This document shows positions 31,206 through 40,854 of a stretch of DNA of 64,000 bases, one piece after another. This DNA is from Vogesella alkaliphila (GTDB taxonomy: Bacteria; Pseudomonadota; Gammaproteobacteria; Burkholderiales; Chromobacteriaceae), in NCBI RefSeq assembly GCF_014652475.1, contig NZ_BMYW01000013.1, positions 28,273 through 92,272 on the forward strand, written 5' to 3'. A model generated the notes under the pieces. It was not told the DNA's origin. It searched no databases and saw only the letters and a program-made list of their open reading frames with translations. Each line of letters starts with the position of its first letter. Position 1 is the stretch's first letter. Made by a program: the position numbers and the translations under genes.

Positions 31206-31312
31206 GATGAAGTTGGGCAATGATTGGAAACGAATAGCCCGATTGTAACGGGTATCAAAAACAAATGCGCCCCGAAGTCGGCACTCCGGAGCGCAGTGCA
31301 GCAATTTGGCGC

Positions 31313-33205
31313 TCAGGCGCCGTGACGGGCGTCGCTGAAGCCGCGCTTGAGGTGCACCAGCAGCAGCGCGATCGCCGCCGGGGTGATGCCCTGGATGCGC
31401 GAGGCCTGGCCCAGCGTCTCCGGACGATGCTGGTTGAGCTTCTGCGACACTTCCTTCGACAAGCCCTTCACCAGCGCGTAGTCGATGTCCAGCGGCAGCT
31501 TCACGTCGTCGAGCTGCTCGCGCTTGGCCACCTCCTCGTTCTGGCGGTCGATGTAGCCCTGGTACTTGACCTGGATCTCGACCTGCTCCGCCACCACCTC
31601 GTCGGCGACGCCCTCCCCCGCCTGCGACAGCGTCATCAGCTGGCGGTAGTTGACGTTCGGCCGCTTCAGCAAGTCGTGCAGGCTGTACTCGCGCGCCAGC
31701 TTCTGGCCGAACATCGCCTCGTCCTCACCCGGCTGCAGCTTGCCCGGGTGCACGTAGTGCGTGGCCAGGCGCTGCTTTTCCGCCTCCACCGCGTCGCGCT
31801 TGCGGCAGAAGGCGTCCCACTGCGCGTCACCGACCAGCCCCAGCTTGCGGCCAACTTCGGTCAGGCGCAGGTCGGCGTTGTCCTCGCGCAGCTGCAGGCG
31901 GAATTCGGCACGGCTGGTGAACATGCGGTACGGCTCGGACACGCCCATGGTGGACAGGTCGTCGACCAGCACGCCCAGGTAGGCCTCGTCGCGGCGCGGG
32001 CACCAGCCTTCCTGTTCGCGGGCGAAGAGGCCGGCGTTGAGGCCGGCGAGCAGACCCTGTGCCGCCGCTTCCTCGTAGCCGGTGGTGCCGTTGATCTGGC
32101 CGGCGAAGAACAGGCCGTGGATGGCCTTGGTCTCCAGCGTCGACTTCAGTCCGCGCGGGTCGAAGTAGTCGTACTCGATGGCGTAGCCGGGGCGCAGGAT
32201 GTGCGCGTTTTCCAGACCGGGAATGGAGCGCACCGCCGCCAGCTGGATGTCGAACGGCAGGCTGGTGGAAATCCCGTTCGGATAGTATTCGTGGGTGGTC
32301 AGGCCTTCCGGCTCCAGGAAGATCTGGTGGCTGTCCTTGTCGGCGAAGCGGTTGATCTTGTCCTCGATCGACGGGCAGTAGCGCGGGCCGACGCCTTCGA
32401 TCACGCCGGTGAACATCGGGCTGCGCGCAAAACCGCTGCGGATGATGTCGTGGGTGCGCTCGTTGGTGTGGGTGATCCAGCACGGCAGCTGCTTCGGGTG
32501 CAGCGCGCGGCTGCCGCGATAGGAGAACACCGGCTCCGGGGTGTCGCCCGGCTGCGCTTCCATCACGCTGAAGTCGATGCTGCGGCCGTCGATGCGCGGC
32601 GGGGTGCCGGTCTTCAGGCGGCCCACCGGCAGGCTCAGCTCGCGCAGGCGTTCGCCCAGCGTCGACGCCGCGGCATCGCCGGCGCGGCCGCCGCTATAGT
32701 TTTCCAGCCCGACGTGGATCTTGCCGGACAGGAAGGTGCCGGCGGTGAGCACCACGCTCTTGCCGCGGAAGGTGATGCCGATGGCGGTGATGGCACCGGC
32801 GACGCGGTCGCCCTCGATCAGGAGGTCGTCCACCGGCTGCTGGAATAGCGTCAGGTTGGGCTGGTTTTCCAGCATCTCGCGGATGGCGGCCTTGTACAGC
32901 ACGCGGTCGGCCTGGGCGCGGGTGGCGCGCACCGCCGGCCCCTTGGAGGCGTTCAGGGTGCGGAACTGGATGCCGCCGATGTCGGTGGCCAGCGCCATGG
33001 CGCCGCCGAGCGCGTCCACTTCCTTGACCAGATGACCCTTGCCGATGCCGCCGATCGACGGGTTGCACGACATCTGCCCCAGCGTCTCGATATTGTGGGT
33101 CAGCAGCAAGGTGCTGCAGCCCATGCGCGCGGCCGCCAGCGCGGCTTCGGTACCGGCATGGCCGCCGCCCACCACGATCACGTCAAAGGTCGTCGGATAA
33201 ATCAT
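31313..33205 (-). CDS. mnmG: tRNA uridine-5-carboxymethylaminomethyl modification enzyme MnmG
   Basis: This 630-residue FAD protein, with MnmE, modifies U34 of certain tRNAs. The FAD-binding [17 protein letters not shown] lies at residues 13-29. [14 protein letters not shown] and [18 protein letters not shown] are family signatures, and the C-terminal helical domain ends in a typical GidA tail. A weak hairpin (about 31267-31300) between this gene and rsmG may partly end its transcript. Confidence 0.97.
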   Translation of the reverse strand: MIYPTTFDVIVVGGGHAGTEAALAAARMGCSTLLLTHNIETLGQMSCNPSIGGIGKGHLVKEVDALGGAMALATDIGGIQFRTLNASKGPAVRATRAQADRVLYKAAIREMLENQPNLTLFQQPVDDLLIEGDRVAGAITAIGITFRGKSVVLTAGTFLSGKIHVGLENYSGGRAGDAAASTLGERLRELSLPVGRLKTGTPPRIDGRSIDFSVMEAQPGDTPEPVFSYRGSRALHPKQLPCWITHTNERTHDIIRSGFARSPMFTGVIEGVGPRYCPSIEDKINRFADKDSHQIFLEPEGLTTHEYYPNGISTSLPFDIQLAAVRSIPGLENAHILRPGYAIEYDYFDPRGLKSTLETKAIHGLFFAGQINGTTGYEEAAAQGLLAGLNAGLFAREQEGWCPRRDEAYLGVLVDDLSTMGVSEPYRMFTSRAEFRLQLREDNADLRLTEVGRKLGLVGDAQWDAFCRKRDAVEAEKQRLATHYVHPGKLQPGEDEAMFGQKLAREYSLHDLLKRPNVNYRQLMTLSQAGEGVADEVVAEQVEIQVKYQGYIDRQNEEVAKREQLDDVKLPLDIDYALVKGLSKEVSQKLNQHRPETLGQASRIQGITPAAIALLLVHLKRGFSDARHGA

Positions 33206-33361
33206 GAAATGCCCGCCTGCTCAATTAAGACTGCGAGCCGTTGCCGCCGTGCCGGCCATCGCTAAAGCTTGGCCGCAACCGGCAGCACCTGCCCGGCTAA
33301 TGGAAAGAACCGGACATTGTAACCGAAATCCGCCACCGAGGTTAAGTCCTTGATTTTCATC

Positions 33362-33381
33362 ACCCTGACTGTCATCAGGGT
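33362..33381. promoter_or_regulatory. Small hairpin upstream of the acyltransferase gene
   Basis: ACCCTGA-CTGTCA-TCAGGGT forms a 7-base-pair hairpin 96 bases before the acyltransferase start. It could be an operator or a leader structure. The 270-base gap after mnmG otherwise holds one partial copy of the dispersed word (33267) and AT-richer sequence suited to divergent promoters. Confidence 0.35.
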
Positions 33382-33476
33382 TTCATCGTCCGGTCACCCG
33401 TCGTTCATGGTCTGGACACGGCGCTGTCAGAATCGCCGTTTAGCATGCAGCCATCGACCCCGCACAGGAATGCAGC

Positions 33477-34229
33477 ATGCAATTGAGCGAACAACTGGCG
33501 GTCAGCACCGCCCCCCGGCTGAGCGTGCGACTGGCGCGCAGCGACAAGGACATCCGCCGTGCGCAGAAGCTGCGCTACCAGGTGTTTGCCACCGAGATGG
33601 GGGCGCAGCTGGCCTCCGCCGCCGAAGGCATCGACCGTGACGACTACGACGCCCACTGCGACCACCTGCTGGTGGAGGACAACCTCAGCGGTAAGGTGGT
33701 CGGCACCTACCGCATGCTGCCGCCGCACCGGGCGCGGCAGCTGCCGCAGCTGTATTCCGAGCACGAATTCGAGCTGTCGCGGCTGGCCGGCATCCGCGAC
33801 CACGTGATCGAGGTCGGCCGCTCCTGCGTGCACAAGGACTACCGCCGCGGGGCGGTGATCGCCATGCTGTGGGCTGGCCTCGCCGACTACGTGCGGCAGC
33901 AGGGTGGCCAGTACCTGGCCGGTTGCGCCAGTGTCAGCCTCGTCGACGGCGGCCATCAGGCGGTCAGCCTCTACCGCCAGCTGGAGGGCAAGCATCTGGC
34001 GCCGGTGGAGTGGCGGGTGACGCCGCACCTGCCCCTGCCGCTGCACCGGGTACAGGACGACGCCGCGCCGGCACCGCTGCCGCCGCTGATCAAGGGCTAC
34101 CTGCGCGCCGGCGCCTGGGTGTGCGGCGAGCCGGCGTGGGACCCGGATTTCAACTGCGCCGACTTCTTCATGCTGCTGCCGATGAACCGGCTGGACCTGC
34201 GCCACCAGAAGCACTTCGCCGCCGGCTGA
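33477..34229 (+). CDS. OlsB-type ornithine/acyl-ACP N-acyltransferase
   Basis: This 250-residue GNAT-fold protein belongs to the family containing OlsB, which adds a 3-hydroxyacyl chain to ornithine as the first step to ornithine lipids. Recognisable blocks are KLRYQVFATEMGAQL near residue 28, VGTYRMLPPHRA near 76, IEVGRSCVHKDYRRGAVI near 108 and ADFFMLLPMNRLDLRHQKHF at the C-terminus. The related acyl-homoserine-lactone synthases share the fold, but this C-terminal block fits OlsB-like proteins better. No olsA is seen nearby. Confidence 0.8.
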   Translation: MQLSEQLAVSTAPRLSVRLARSDKDIRRAQKLRYQVFATEMGAQLASAAEGIDRDDYDAHCDHLLVEDNLSGKVVGTYRMLPPHRARQLPQLYSEHEFELSRLAGIRDHVIEVGRSCVHKDYRRGAVIAMLWAGLADYVRQQGGQYLAGCASVSLVDGGHQAVSLYRQLEGKHLAPVEWRVTPHLPLPLHRVQDDAAPAPLPPLIKGYLRAGAWVCGEPAWDPDFNCADFFMLLPMNRLDLRHQKHFAAG

Positions 34230-34239
34230 GGCGTGACGC

Positions 34240-34271
34240 AAGGTTGGCCGCAAGCCGCTGCGGCCAACCTT
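34240..34271. terminator. Inverted pair of dispersed words after the acyltransferase
   Basis: Exact AAGGTTGGCCGC (34240-34251) and its complement (34260-34271) form a 12-base-pair stem with an 8-base loop, 10 bases after the gene stop. There is no strong T run, so termination is probable but not certain. Confidence 0.65.
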
Positions 34272-34294
34272 GACCGCGCTGCTACAATCGCGGG

Positions 34295-34996
34295 ATGGAA
34301 TATTCGGTCACCCCCGTCGGCATCATCCACTCGCCGTACCAGGAAAAATTCGGCATCCCGCGCCAGCCGGCGCTGGCCCCGTCCGCTCCGGTCACGCTGG
34401 AACTGCTGCCGCCTTACAACCAGCCCGACTGCGTGCGCGGGCTGGAAGACTTCTCCCACGTGTGGCTGACCTTCGTGTTTCACGACACGCTGGCGCGCGG
34501 CTGGCAGCCGCTGGTGCGCCCGCCGCGGCTGGGCGGCAACAGCAAGGTCGGCGTGTTCGCCAGCCGCGCCACCCACCGTCCCAACGGCCTCGGGCTGTCA
34601 CTGGTGGCACTGCAGGGCATCGACACCCGCCACGGCGTCACCCTACAGCTGGCCGGTGCCGACCTGCTCGACGGCACGCCGGTGCTGGACATCAAGCCCT
34701 ACATCCCGTTCGTGGAAGCCAAGCCCGACGCCCGCGGCGGCTTCGTCGACGGCCCGCCGCCGCAGCTGACGGTGCGCTGGGACGAGACGGCACGCGCGCA
34801 GCTGCAAGCTTGGCCGCAAGCCCCGGCGTGGCTACCACAGCTGATAGCAGAGGTGCTGGCACAGGACCCGCGCCCCGCCTATCAGGACGACCCGCAGCGG
34901 CGCTACGGCATGCGGCTGGCCGGCTGCAACATCGTATTCAGCATTGCCGATAATGTGGCGACGGTACTTGAAATAAACCCACCCACCCAGAACTAA
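34295..34996 (+). CDS. trmO: tRNA (N6-threonylcarbamoyladenosine37-N6)-methyltransferase TrmO
   Basis: This 233-residue protein of the TsaA/TrmO family methylates t6A37 in some tRNAs. The family motif is clear: VGIIHSPYQEKFGIPRQPAL near the N-terminus, LEDFSHVWLTFVFH near residue 50 and ASRATHRPNGLGLSLVAL near 90. The C-terminal extension (residues 150-230) is the domain found in long TrmO forms. Confidence 0.93.
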   Translation: MEYSVTPVGIIHSPYQEKFGIPRQPALAPSAPVTLELLPPYNQPDCVRGLEDFSHVWLTFVFHDTLARGWQPLVRPPRLGGNSKVGVFASRATHRPNGLGLSLVALQGIDTRHGVTLQLAGADLLDGTPVLDIKPYIPFVEAKPDARGGFVDGPPPQLTVRWDETARAQLQAWPQAPAWLPQLIAEVLAQDPRPAYQDDPQRRYGMRLAGCNIVFSIADNVATVLEINPPTQN

Positions 34997-35071
34997 CCCA
35001 CTCGGCACCCGGTCGAACTGCGTCCGGACCCTCCGAACACGGATGTGCCGTTTACACTGGAGATTGACAAC

Positions 35072-35962
35072 ATGACTTCCCGAGCGAAGACCGCTTTGCT
35101 GGCCCTCTCACTCATTAGCGTACTGGCGGCGCCATTTGCCGACGCCGCGCGACTGGGGAAAGGCCGTAGTGCCGGCATGCAGCGTGCCACCCCGACCCAA
35201 AGTTACCAGCAACCTAGCGCCGCCCCGGCCCAGCCTGCCGCACCGATGGCACCGGCCGCCGCCGGCCAGCAAAAAGGTTCCGGCATCGGTGGCATGCTGG
35301 CCGCCGGCGCCGTCGGCGCCGCCGCCGGCTACATGCTGAGCTCCGCCTTTGGCGGCGATGGCGATTTCCCGTGGCTGGGCATCCTGGCAGGCGGCCTCGG
35401 CGGTCTCGCCCTGCTGTCCTTCCTGCGCAACCGCGCCGCCCGCCAGCGCCAGCAGGCACCACGTCCGATGTCGGTACCGAACGCCAGCCGCTTCGAACCG
35501 GCCGCTGCCGGCCCCAACGGCGCCATTCCGCCTATCGGCTCCGGCATGCAGCCGCAAGGTGGCAGCGGGCTGACCCCGCCACCGGTCAGCCTGCAGCGCC
35601 TGCCGGACGGTACCGAGATCCCGCACTTCCTGCGCCAGGCCAAGGCCACCTTCCTGCACCTGCAGAACCTGAACTCGGCGGAAAGCCTGGAAGAGGTGCG
35701 CAAGTACATGACGCCGGAGCTGTTCAACGCGCTGCGTGACGACATCAGCGGCAACACCGAAGCGGCCGACTTCCCGCAGCTGGACTGCACCGTGATCGAA
35801 GCCGTCAACGAAGGCGGCCGCATGATCGCCAGCGTCCGCTTCAGCGGCACCGTCAGCGAAAGCGTCGGCACCGCGCCGGTACCGTTCAGCGAGGTGTGGC
35901 ACTACGTGAAGGACGACAGCAACAGCGCCAAGTGGCTGATCGCCGGCATCCAGCAGCTCTGA
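35072..35962 (+). CDS. Tim44-like domain membrane protein
   Basis: This 296-residue protein has a signal-like hydrophobic N-terminus (TALLALSLISVLAAPFA), a Pro/Ala/Gln-rich stretch (residues 35-65), a glycine-rich transmembrane segment (GMLAAGAVGAAAGYMLSSAF near 78) and a second one near 110. A C-terminal Tim44-like domain (residues 175-295) follows (AKATFLHLQNLNSAESLEEV). Tim44-like proteins are common in betaproteobacteria as inner-membrane proteins of unclear role. The ATG at 35072 is chosen for its GGAG site; nine upstream codons lack support. Confidence 0.85.
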   Translation: MTSRAKTALLALSLISVLAAPFADAARLGKGRSAGMQRATPTQSYQQPSAAPAQPAAPMAPAAAGQQKGSGIGGMLAAGAVGAAAGYMLSSAFGGDGDFPWLGILAGGLGGLALLSFLRNRAARQRQQAPRPMSVPNASRFEPAAAGPNGAIPPIGSGMQPQGGSGLTPPPVSLQRLPDGTEIPHFLRQAKATFLHLQNLNSAESLEEVRKYMTPELFNALRDDISGNTEAADFPQLDCTVIEAVNEGGRMIASVRFSGTVSESVGTAPVPFSEVWHYVKDDSNSAKWLIAGIQQL

Positions 35963-35985
35963 TCCGGCTCTGCCGCACACCATGC

Positions 35986-36013
35986 AAAACGCCGCCCCAT
36001 CGGGCGGCGTTTT
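35986..36013 (+). terminator. Strong intrinsic terminator
   Basis: AAAACGCCGCCC-CATC loop-GGGCGGCGTTTT followed by TCG, 23 bases after the Tim44-like gene. The stem is 12 base pairs. Confidence 0.92.
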
Positions 36014-36102
36014 TCGTGGGGCGCCGGTGAAAACCCGGTCGCCGGACCTTGCGGCCAACCTTACCGCATGTCCGGCCACAGGCGAGGTGACAGGCGCGAC
36101 CG

Positions 36103-38019
36103 TCAGCGGATCGCCGGGCCGGTGACGCCGTCAAAGCCCAGTTCGAACAGCATCCGCTGTTCCGGCTCCTGCTTCACCCCTTCGGCGATCACGCCGAGGC
36201 CGATATTGTGCGCGATATTGCACACCCCCTTCAGGAACACCTGGTTGCCGGCGTGCTGGTGGATGTCCTGCACGAAGCTGCCGTCGACCTTCAGGTAGTC
36301 GATACCCAGGTCGTGCAGCTGGCCGATCAGGCTGAACTGGCGGCCAAAGTGCTCGATACCCAACTTGCACGGCAGCTCGCCCAGCGCCAGGCACAGCGCG
36401 CGGAACGCGTCGAAGCGCGGCAGGATGCCGGCCTCCGGCATCTCCAACCACAGCCGCGCGGCGCTGTGGCCGTGCTCGCGGATCTGCGCCACCAGCTGGC
36501 GCTGGAAGTGCTCGCTGGCCAGCGACTCTGCCGCCAGGTTGACGGCGATGCCGGGACAGTCCGGCTCGGCCGCCAGCTGCCGCAGCGCCATCGCCACCGC
36601 CGCCAGATCCAGCCCCGCCACGCGCCGGGTACGGATCGCCATCGGCATGAACTGGCCGGCCGGCAGCCACGCCTCGCCTTGGCGCAGGCGCAGCGGCGCC
36701 TCCTCGTGCAGCAGCGCGCCGTGGCGGTCGCGCACCGCAAAGCGCACCAGACGCAGGTCGTCGCCTTCCTGCAGCGCCTGATCGAGCATGCCCCCCCACA
36801 CCTCCGCGGTCGGCGCCGGCGGCTTGTCGACGTTGCTGCCGGCCATCTCGATGCGCACGCCGGCGGCAAACTCGGACTGTGCCAGCGCCTGGTCCAGCCG
36901 CGACATGATGTCGCGCACGGTGTCGCCGTCGCGCAGGTCGGTCGCCGCCATCGCCAGCGCGACCGGCTGCGCGGCAAAGCTGCTCAGCAGCGCGTGCAGC
37001 TCGTCGTGCAGCTGCTGCAGGCTGGCGGCCTCGGCCTGGCTCGCCGGCAACAGCAGCGCGAAATCGGCGCCGTTGAGGCGCCCGGCCTGACTGTCGACAC
37101 CAAAGCGCTGCGGGTCGCGCAGCACGGCGCCGAACTGGCCCAGCATCTCGTCGGTCAGCGGCCGGCCCAGCTTGCTGTTGATGTCGGCCAGCGCCTCGAT
37201 GCGCATCAGCAGCAGCACGCCGCGCTCGTCCTCGCGCTCCTGCAGGTCGGCGCCGAGACGGCCCATGAAGAACTGGCGGTTGGCCAGCCCGGTGACGCTG
37301 TCGAAGTTCACCTGGCGGCGCAGCACCTCCAGCCGCGCGGCCTCCTCCTCGAACATCACCTTCACGCGGATCACCATCGCATTCATCGCCTGCGCCAGCC
37401 GCCCCATTTCCGGGCCCGGCGGTTCGGGGATGGTGACGAAACGGCGCTGGGTAATCGCCTTGGCCTGATTGACCACGCCCAGCAGTTGCTTGCGGATGGT
37501 ATTGACGCCGAAGGAACCGATGGCGCCCACCACCAGCCCGGCGATCAGCACCCAGAACGATACCTGCAGCGCCCCCTCCCACAGCGAGGCGTAGGCGTAG
37601 CCGGCCTCGCTCTCCACCTCGATGGTGCCGGCCTGCATCCAGCCGCTGCTGACCATCGCCCGCGCCGGCGTCGGCGCCAGGGTGAAGATGTTGCGGAACC
37701 ACGCCGGCGCGCTGCCGGACTGGTAGGCATTGACGCGCTGCACCCGCGGCTTGCCGTCGGCACCGATCCAGGAAATGCGACGGAAGTGGCCCTGATCGAA
37801 GGCGGCGTTGATCAGAGTCTCGCCCATCGCCGGATCGGCCTGGTTCTGGGTGATCAGCAACGCCAGCGAGTTGGCCGCATCGGCACTCTGCGCCGCCAGC
37901 TGCTGCTGCAGGTAGTTGCGGGCGTTGAACAGGTTGGCGGTCAGGCTGCCCGCCGCCGCCAGCACCACCGCCGCCACCACCAGAAACCAGAGCTGTTGAA
38001 TCAGGGAAACGCGTTTCAT
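36103..38019 (-). CDS. lapD: LapD-like c-di-GMP receptor (degenerate GGDEF-EAL)
   Basis: This 638-residue inner-membrane receptor has TM1 at about residues 8-28, a LapD/MoxY periplasmic domain to about 150, TM2 at 152-172 and HAMP to about 225. A degenerate GGDEF domain follows (LNGADFALL replaces the active signature), then a degenerate EAL domain lacking EAL (HEEAPLRL region). Loss of both catalytic motifs is the rule in LapD, which binds c-di-GMP at the EAL domain and sequesters the protease LapG in the periplasm. The gene lies 11 bases after lapG in the same operon, which supports the assignment strongly. Confidence 0.92.
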   Translation of the reverse strand: MKRVSLIQQLWFLVVAAVVLAAAGSLTANLFNARNYLQQQLAAQSADAANSLALLITQNQADPAMGETLINAAFDQGHFRRISWIGADGKPRVQRVNAYQSGSAPAWFRNIFTLAPTPARAMVSSGWMQAGTIEVESEAGYAYASLWEGALQVSFWVLIAGLVVGAIGSFGVNTIRKQLLGVVNQAKAITQRRFVTIPEPPGPEMGRLAQAMNAMVIRVKVMFEEEAARLEVLRRQVNFDSVTGLANRQFFMGRLGADLQEREDERGVLLLMRIEALADINSKLGRPLTDEMLGQFGAVLRDPQRFGVDSQAGRLNGADFALLLPASQAEAASLQQLHDELHALLSSFAAQPVALAMAATDLRDGDTVRDIMSRLDQALAQSEFAAGVRIEMAGSNVDKPPAPTAEVWGGMLDQALQEGDDLRLVRFAVRDRHGALLHEEAPLRLRQGEAWLPAGQFMPMAIRTRRVAGLDLAAVAMALRQLAAEPDCPGIAVNLAAESLASEHFQRQLVAQIREHGHSAARLWLEMPEAGILPRFDAFRALCLALGELPCKLGIEHFGRQFSLIGQLHDLGIDYLKVDGSFVQDIHQHAGNQVFLKGVCNIAHNIGLGVIAEGVKQEPEQRMLFELGFDGVTGPAIR

Positions 38020-38030
38020 CGGTGCCGCTT

Positions 38031-38738
38031 TCAGGTAATAAAGCCTTCGGCCTTCATTTTGTCGATCAACTGTCGCCAGCGGGTCAGCCGGTCGACACTG
38101 GAATTGGGGGCCGCGCCCGCGCCGACCCAGATGCCGTCGGCGTTGAAGCTGAACACCGGCTGCAAGTCGCCGCGCTGCGAGGCCGGCTTGATGCTGGAAA
38201 TCAGGTTGTCCAGCACCAGCGGCTCGGCGGTCGGCTCGGCATAGTATGCCAGCACCATGTGCGCCTGGGTAATGGGGCTGGCCGGGCCGCCGATACGGGC
38301 ACGGACATAGATCATGCGCAGTTTCTGCGGCGCCACGCCCAGCTCGCGCAGGGTGAAGTACTTGGCCAGCGCAAAGTCCTCGCAGTCACCGGCGCCCTTG
38401 GCCATGCTTTCCAGCGGCGTCGCCCAGTAGTCGGCCTGCCGCCACAACTCCGGATCTTCAATGTATTTCAACTTCTGATTAAAGAATTGATTTACACTCT
38501 GTATCCGGTTGATCTCATTGCTATCGCGACGCAGTTGCAACAGCAATTGCTGCCAGTCGCGGTAAACACGCAGCGCCTGCCCGCCGTACAGCTGCTGCAC
38601 CCGCTCCGCGCTCAGCTCCGCCAGCACCAACCCGGCCAGTGCCAGCAGCAAAGGCATGGCCAGCAAGGCTTTCCCCCAACACCGGGACAGCGTCGCCGCG
38701 CAGACTGTGATCTTGTGAATGGAACTGTTGCCAAGCAT
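38031..38738 (-). CDS. lapG: LapG-like periplasmic cysteine protease
   Basis: This 235-residue bacterial transglutaminase-like cysteine proteinase has a signal or membrane segment at residues 22-41. The catalytic triad is visible: Cys in KGAGDCEDFALAKY near 136, His in ITQAHMVLAYY near 178 and Asp in LVLDNLISS near 194. In Pseudomonas LapG cuts the N-terminal retention module of a giant adhesin when c-di-GMP falls. The adhesin in this window (58986 onward) is a likely target, although its N-terminus is outside. Confidence 0.92.
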   Translation of the reverse strand: MLGNSSIHKITVCAATLSRCWGKALLAMPLLLALAGLVLAELSAERVQQLYGGQALRVYRDWQQLLLQLRRDSNEINRIQSVNQFFNQKLKYIEDPELWRQADYWATPLESMAKGAGDCEDFALAKYFTLRELGVAPQKLRMIYVRARIGGPASPITQAHMVLAYYAEPTAEPLVLDNLISSIKPASQRGDLQPVFSFNADGIWVGAGAAPNSSVDRLTRWRQLIDKMKAEGFIT

Positions 38739-38901
38739 GCGGGCCGTGACCTGTATGGAAATCCGCCTATCTATATCGTCAATGGTGAACTATCTTTCCC
38801 TTGACACTGCTTAAATCACTTCCGACAATACATTGTCTTAAGTTGATGTTTAAATTACTTGCAACTGTCCGATTAATAATTACTGGCATGTCGAGGCTAT
38901 C

Positions 38902-40764
38902 ATGAACTTCCGCCGCAACCACCTCTACGGTTGTACCCTGGCCGCATTATTGACCATGGTTATCCCTTCCGCATCCTTTGCGCTCGAATTAAAGGATGCC
39001 ATCACGCAAACGGTGCAAAACAACGCGGAAGTCGGCATGAAGTGGTACAACTTCCGCGCTACCGCGGAAGAGAAGGGCGTCGCCAGCGCCGGCTTCTTCC
39101 CGACCGTCGACCTCAGCTACAACACCGGTCGCGAGCGCCTGCGCGAGCCGCAGACCGACGGCTCTGTCGTCAGCCGTTCGTTCAACCGCCACGGCTACAC
39201 CGCCACGCTGAACCAGAACCTGTTCCAGGGTTTCATGACCGTGAACCAGGTCAAGCAGATGGACTATACCAGCCGCGCCCGCTATTTCGAGTACCTGGCC
39301 GCCACCGAACAGCAGGGTCTGGAAGCGTCGCGCGCCTTCATCGACGTGGTGCGCTACAGCAAGCTGGTCGAGATCGCCGAAGACAACTACGCCATCCACA
39401 AGGGCATCTACGAACAGATCCTGCAGCGCGTGACGCAGGGCGTCGGCCGCCGCGTGGACCTGGAACAGATCAATGGCCGTCTCGGCCTGGCCGAATCCAA
39501 CCTGATCAACGAGATCTCCAACCTGCACGATGTCTCGGCACGTTACGCCCGCATCATCGGTGCGGCACCGCCGGCCGAGCTGAAACTGCCGGTGCTGGAC
39601 CTGAGCCTGCTGCCGGCCGGCGACCAGCTGATGCCGCTGGCGGACAAGCACAACCCGATGCTGCTGGCTGCCCGTTCCTTTTACCGCGCGGCCGAAGCGG
39701 ATGTCCGCGTCCGTCGCGGCGCCTTCTCGCCGACACTGGACCTGCGCGCCACCAAGGATGTCACCAATAACGAGGACGGCATCAGCGGCCGCAATTCGCA
39801 GCAGGCCGTGGAACTGGTGCTGAACATGAACCTGTTCCGTGGCGGCGCCGACCGCGCCCGTCTGGCCTCCTCCGCCGAGCGCCAGAGCGAAGCCGAGGCA
39901 CTGGGCATCAAGGCCTGCCGCGACATGCGCCAGCAGGTCAGCATCGCCTACAACGACGTATCGAAGCTGAGCAGCCAGCTCGACGCGCTACGCCAGCACC
40001 AGCTGTCTACCGAAAAGGCGCGCGACGCCTATCGCCGCCAGTTCGACATCGGCCAGCGCACCCTGCTCGACCTGCTGGACAGCGAAAACGAGCTGTTCGA
40101 CGCCCGCCGCGAGCTGCTCAATGCCGAACTGAACCAGCAGCTGGCGATCTACCGCGTGCTGGGCGAATCCGGCCGCCTGCTGGAGGTGCTGCAGATCAAG
40201 CCGCAGGACAGCTCGCTGGCCAGCGTCGACGACCTGACCGTGCCGGCCTGCCCGTCCGACTACACCCCGGCCTCGCCGCTGGACAAGAGCAAGATCGCCG
40301 CCAAGTCCTTCACCGACGACACCATCGTCGCCAAGACCACCCCGTCGGCCATCGAGCGCAATGTCTCGGTGAACGTGCAGGTCCAGTTTGACCTGGATTC
40401 GGCGCGCATCCGTCCGGAAAGCAATGCGACCCTGGACCAGCTGGCCAGCACCCTGCTGATGCCGGAACTGGGCAGCAAGCGCTTCGTGGTCGAAGGCCAC
40501 ACCGACACCACCGGTGGCGCCAGCCACAACCTGCCGCTGTCGCAGCGCCGCGCCGCCGCGGTACGCGACTACCTGATCACCAAGGGGGTGCCGGCGGACC
40601 GTCTGGACAGCGTCGGTTACGGCAGCAGCAAGCTGCTGCCTAACCTGGCCCCGACCGATCCGAGCCACCGCCGCGTGGTGGTGACCTTCCAGGAACAGGC
40701 GCCGATGGGTGCGGTGAAGCCGAAGGCCGCCGTCAAGCGTCGCGTCGCCAAGCCGAAACCATAA
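38902..40764 (+). CDS. TolC-family outer membrane channel fused to an OmpA domain (LapE-like)
   Basis: This 620-residue protein has a signal peptide (about residues 1-28, ending PSASFA), a TolC/AggA-type outer membrane efflux domain (29-445) and a linker. A C-terminal OmpA-like peptidoglycan-binding domain (about 490-605) follows, with VEGHTDTTGGASHNLPLSQR and RDYLITKGVPADRLDSVGYG. Ordinary LapE/TolC proteins stop after the first part, so this is a fusion that could anchor the type I secretion channel to the cell wall. It is divergent from lapG-lapD across a 163-base AT-rich promoter gap. It probably exports the RTX adhesin, but no LapB/LapC genes are in the window. Confidence 0.9.
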   Translation: MNFRRNHLYGCTLAALLTMVIPSASFALELKDAITQTVQNNAEVGMKWYNFRATAEEKGVASAGFFPTVDLSYNTGRERLREPQTDGSVVSRSFNRHGYTATLNQNLFQGFMTVNQVKQMDYTSRARYFEYLAATEQQGLEASRAFIDVVRYSKLVEIAEDNYAIHKGIYEQILQRVTQGVGRRVDLEQINGRLGLAESNLINEISNLHDVSARYARIIGAAPPAELKLPVLDLSLLPAGDQLMPLADKHNPMLLAARSFYRAAEADVRVRRGAFSPTLDLRATKDVTNNEDGISGRNSQQAVELVLNMNLFRGGADRARLASSAERQSEAEALGIKACRDMRQQVSIAYNDVSKLSSQLDALRQHQLSTEKARDAYRRQFDIGQRTLLDLLDSENELFDARRELLNAELNQQLAIYRVLGESGRLLEVLQIKPQDSSLASVDDLTVPACPSDYTPASPLDKSKIAAKSFTDDTIVAKTTPSAIERNVSVNVQVQFDLDSARIRPESNATLDQLASTLLMPELGSKRFVVEGHTDTTGGASHNLPLSQRRAAAVRDYLITKGVPADRLDSVGYGSSKLLPNLAPTDPSHRRVVVTFQEQAPMGAVKPKAAVKRRVAKPKP

Positions 40765-40792
40765 GTAATAAGTAAGGTAGTACGCCCAACGC

Positions 40793-40822
40793 AAAGTGGC
40801 CGGTTCATCCGGCCACTTTTTT
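40793..40822 (+). terminator. Intrinsic terminator after the TolC-OmpA gene
   Basis: AAAGTGGCCGG-TTCAT-CCGGCCACTTT followed by TTTTT; 11-base-pair stem, 28 bases after the stop. Confidence 0.93.
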
Positions 40823-40854
40823 TACGTCCGCCGCACGGGCGGTCGACGCAGGCG

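Noticed and set aside
28931..33476. parS or replication origin near parAB-rsmG-mnmG
   Set aside because: I saw no TGTTTCACGTGAAACA-like palindrome and no DnaA-box cluster here; the origin is probably elsewhere though not far.
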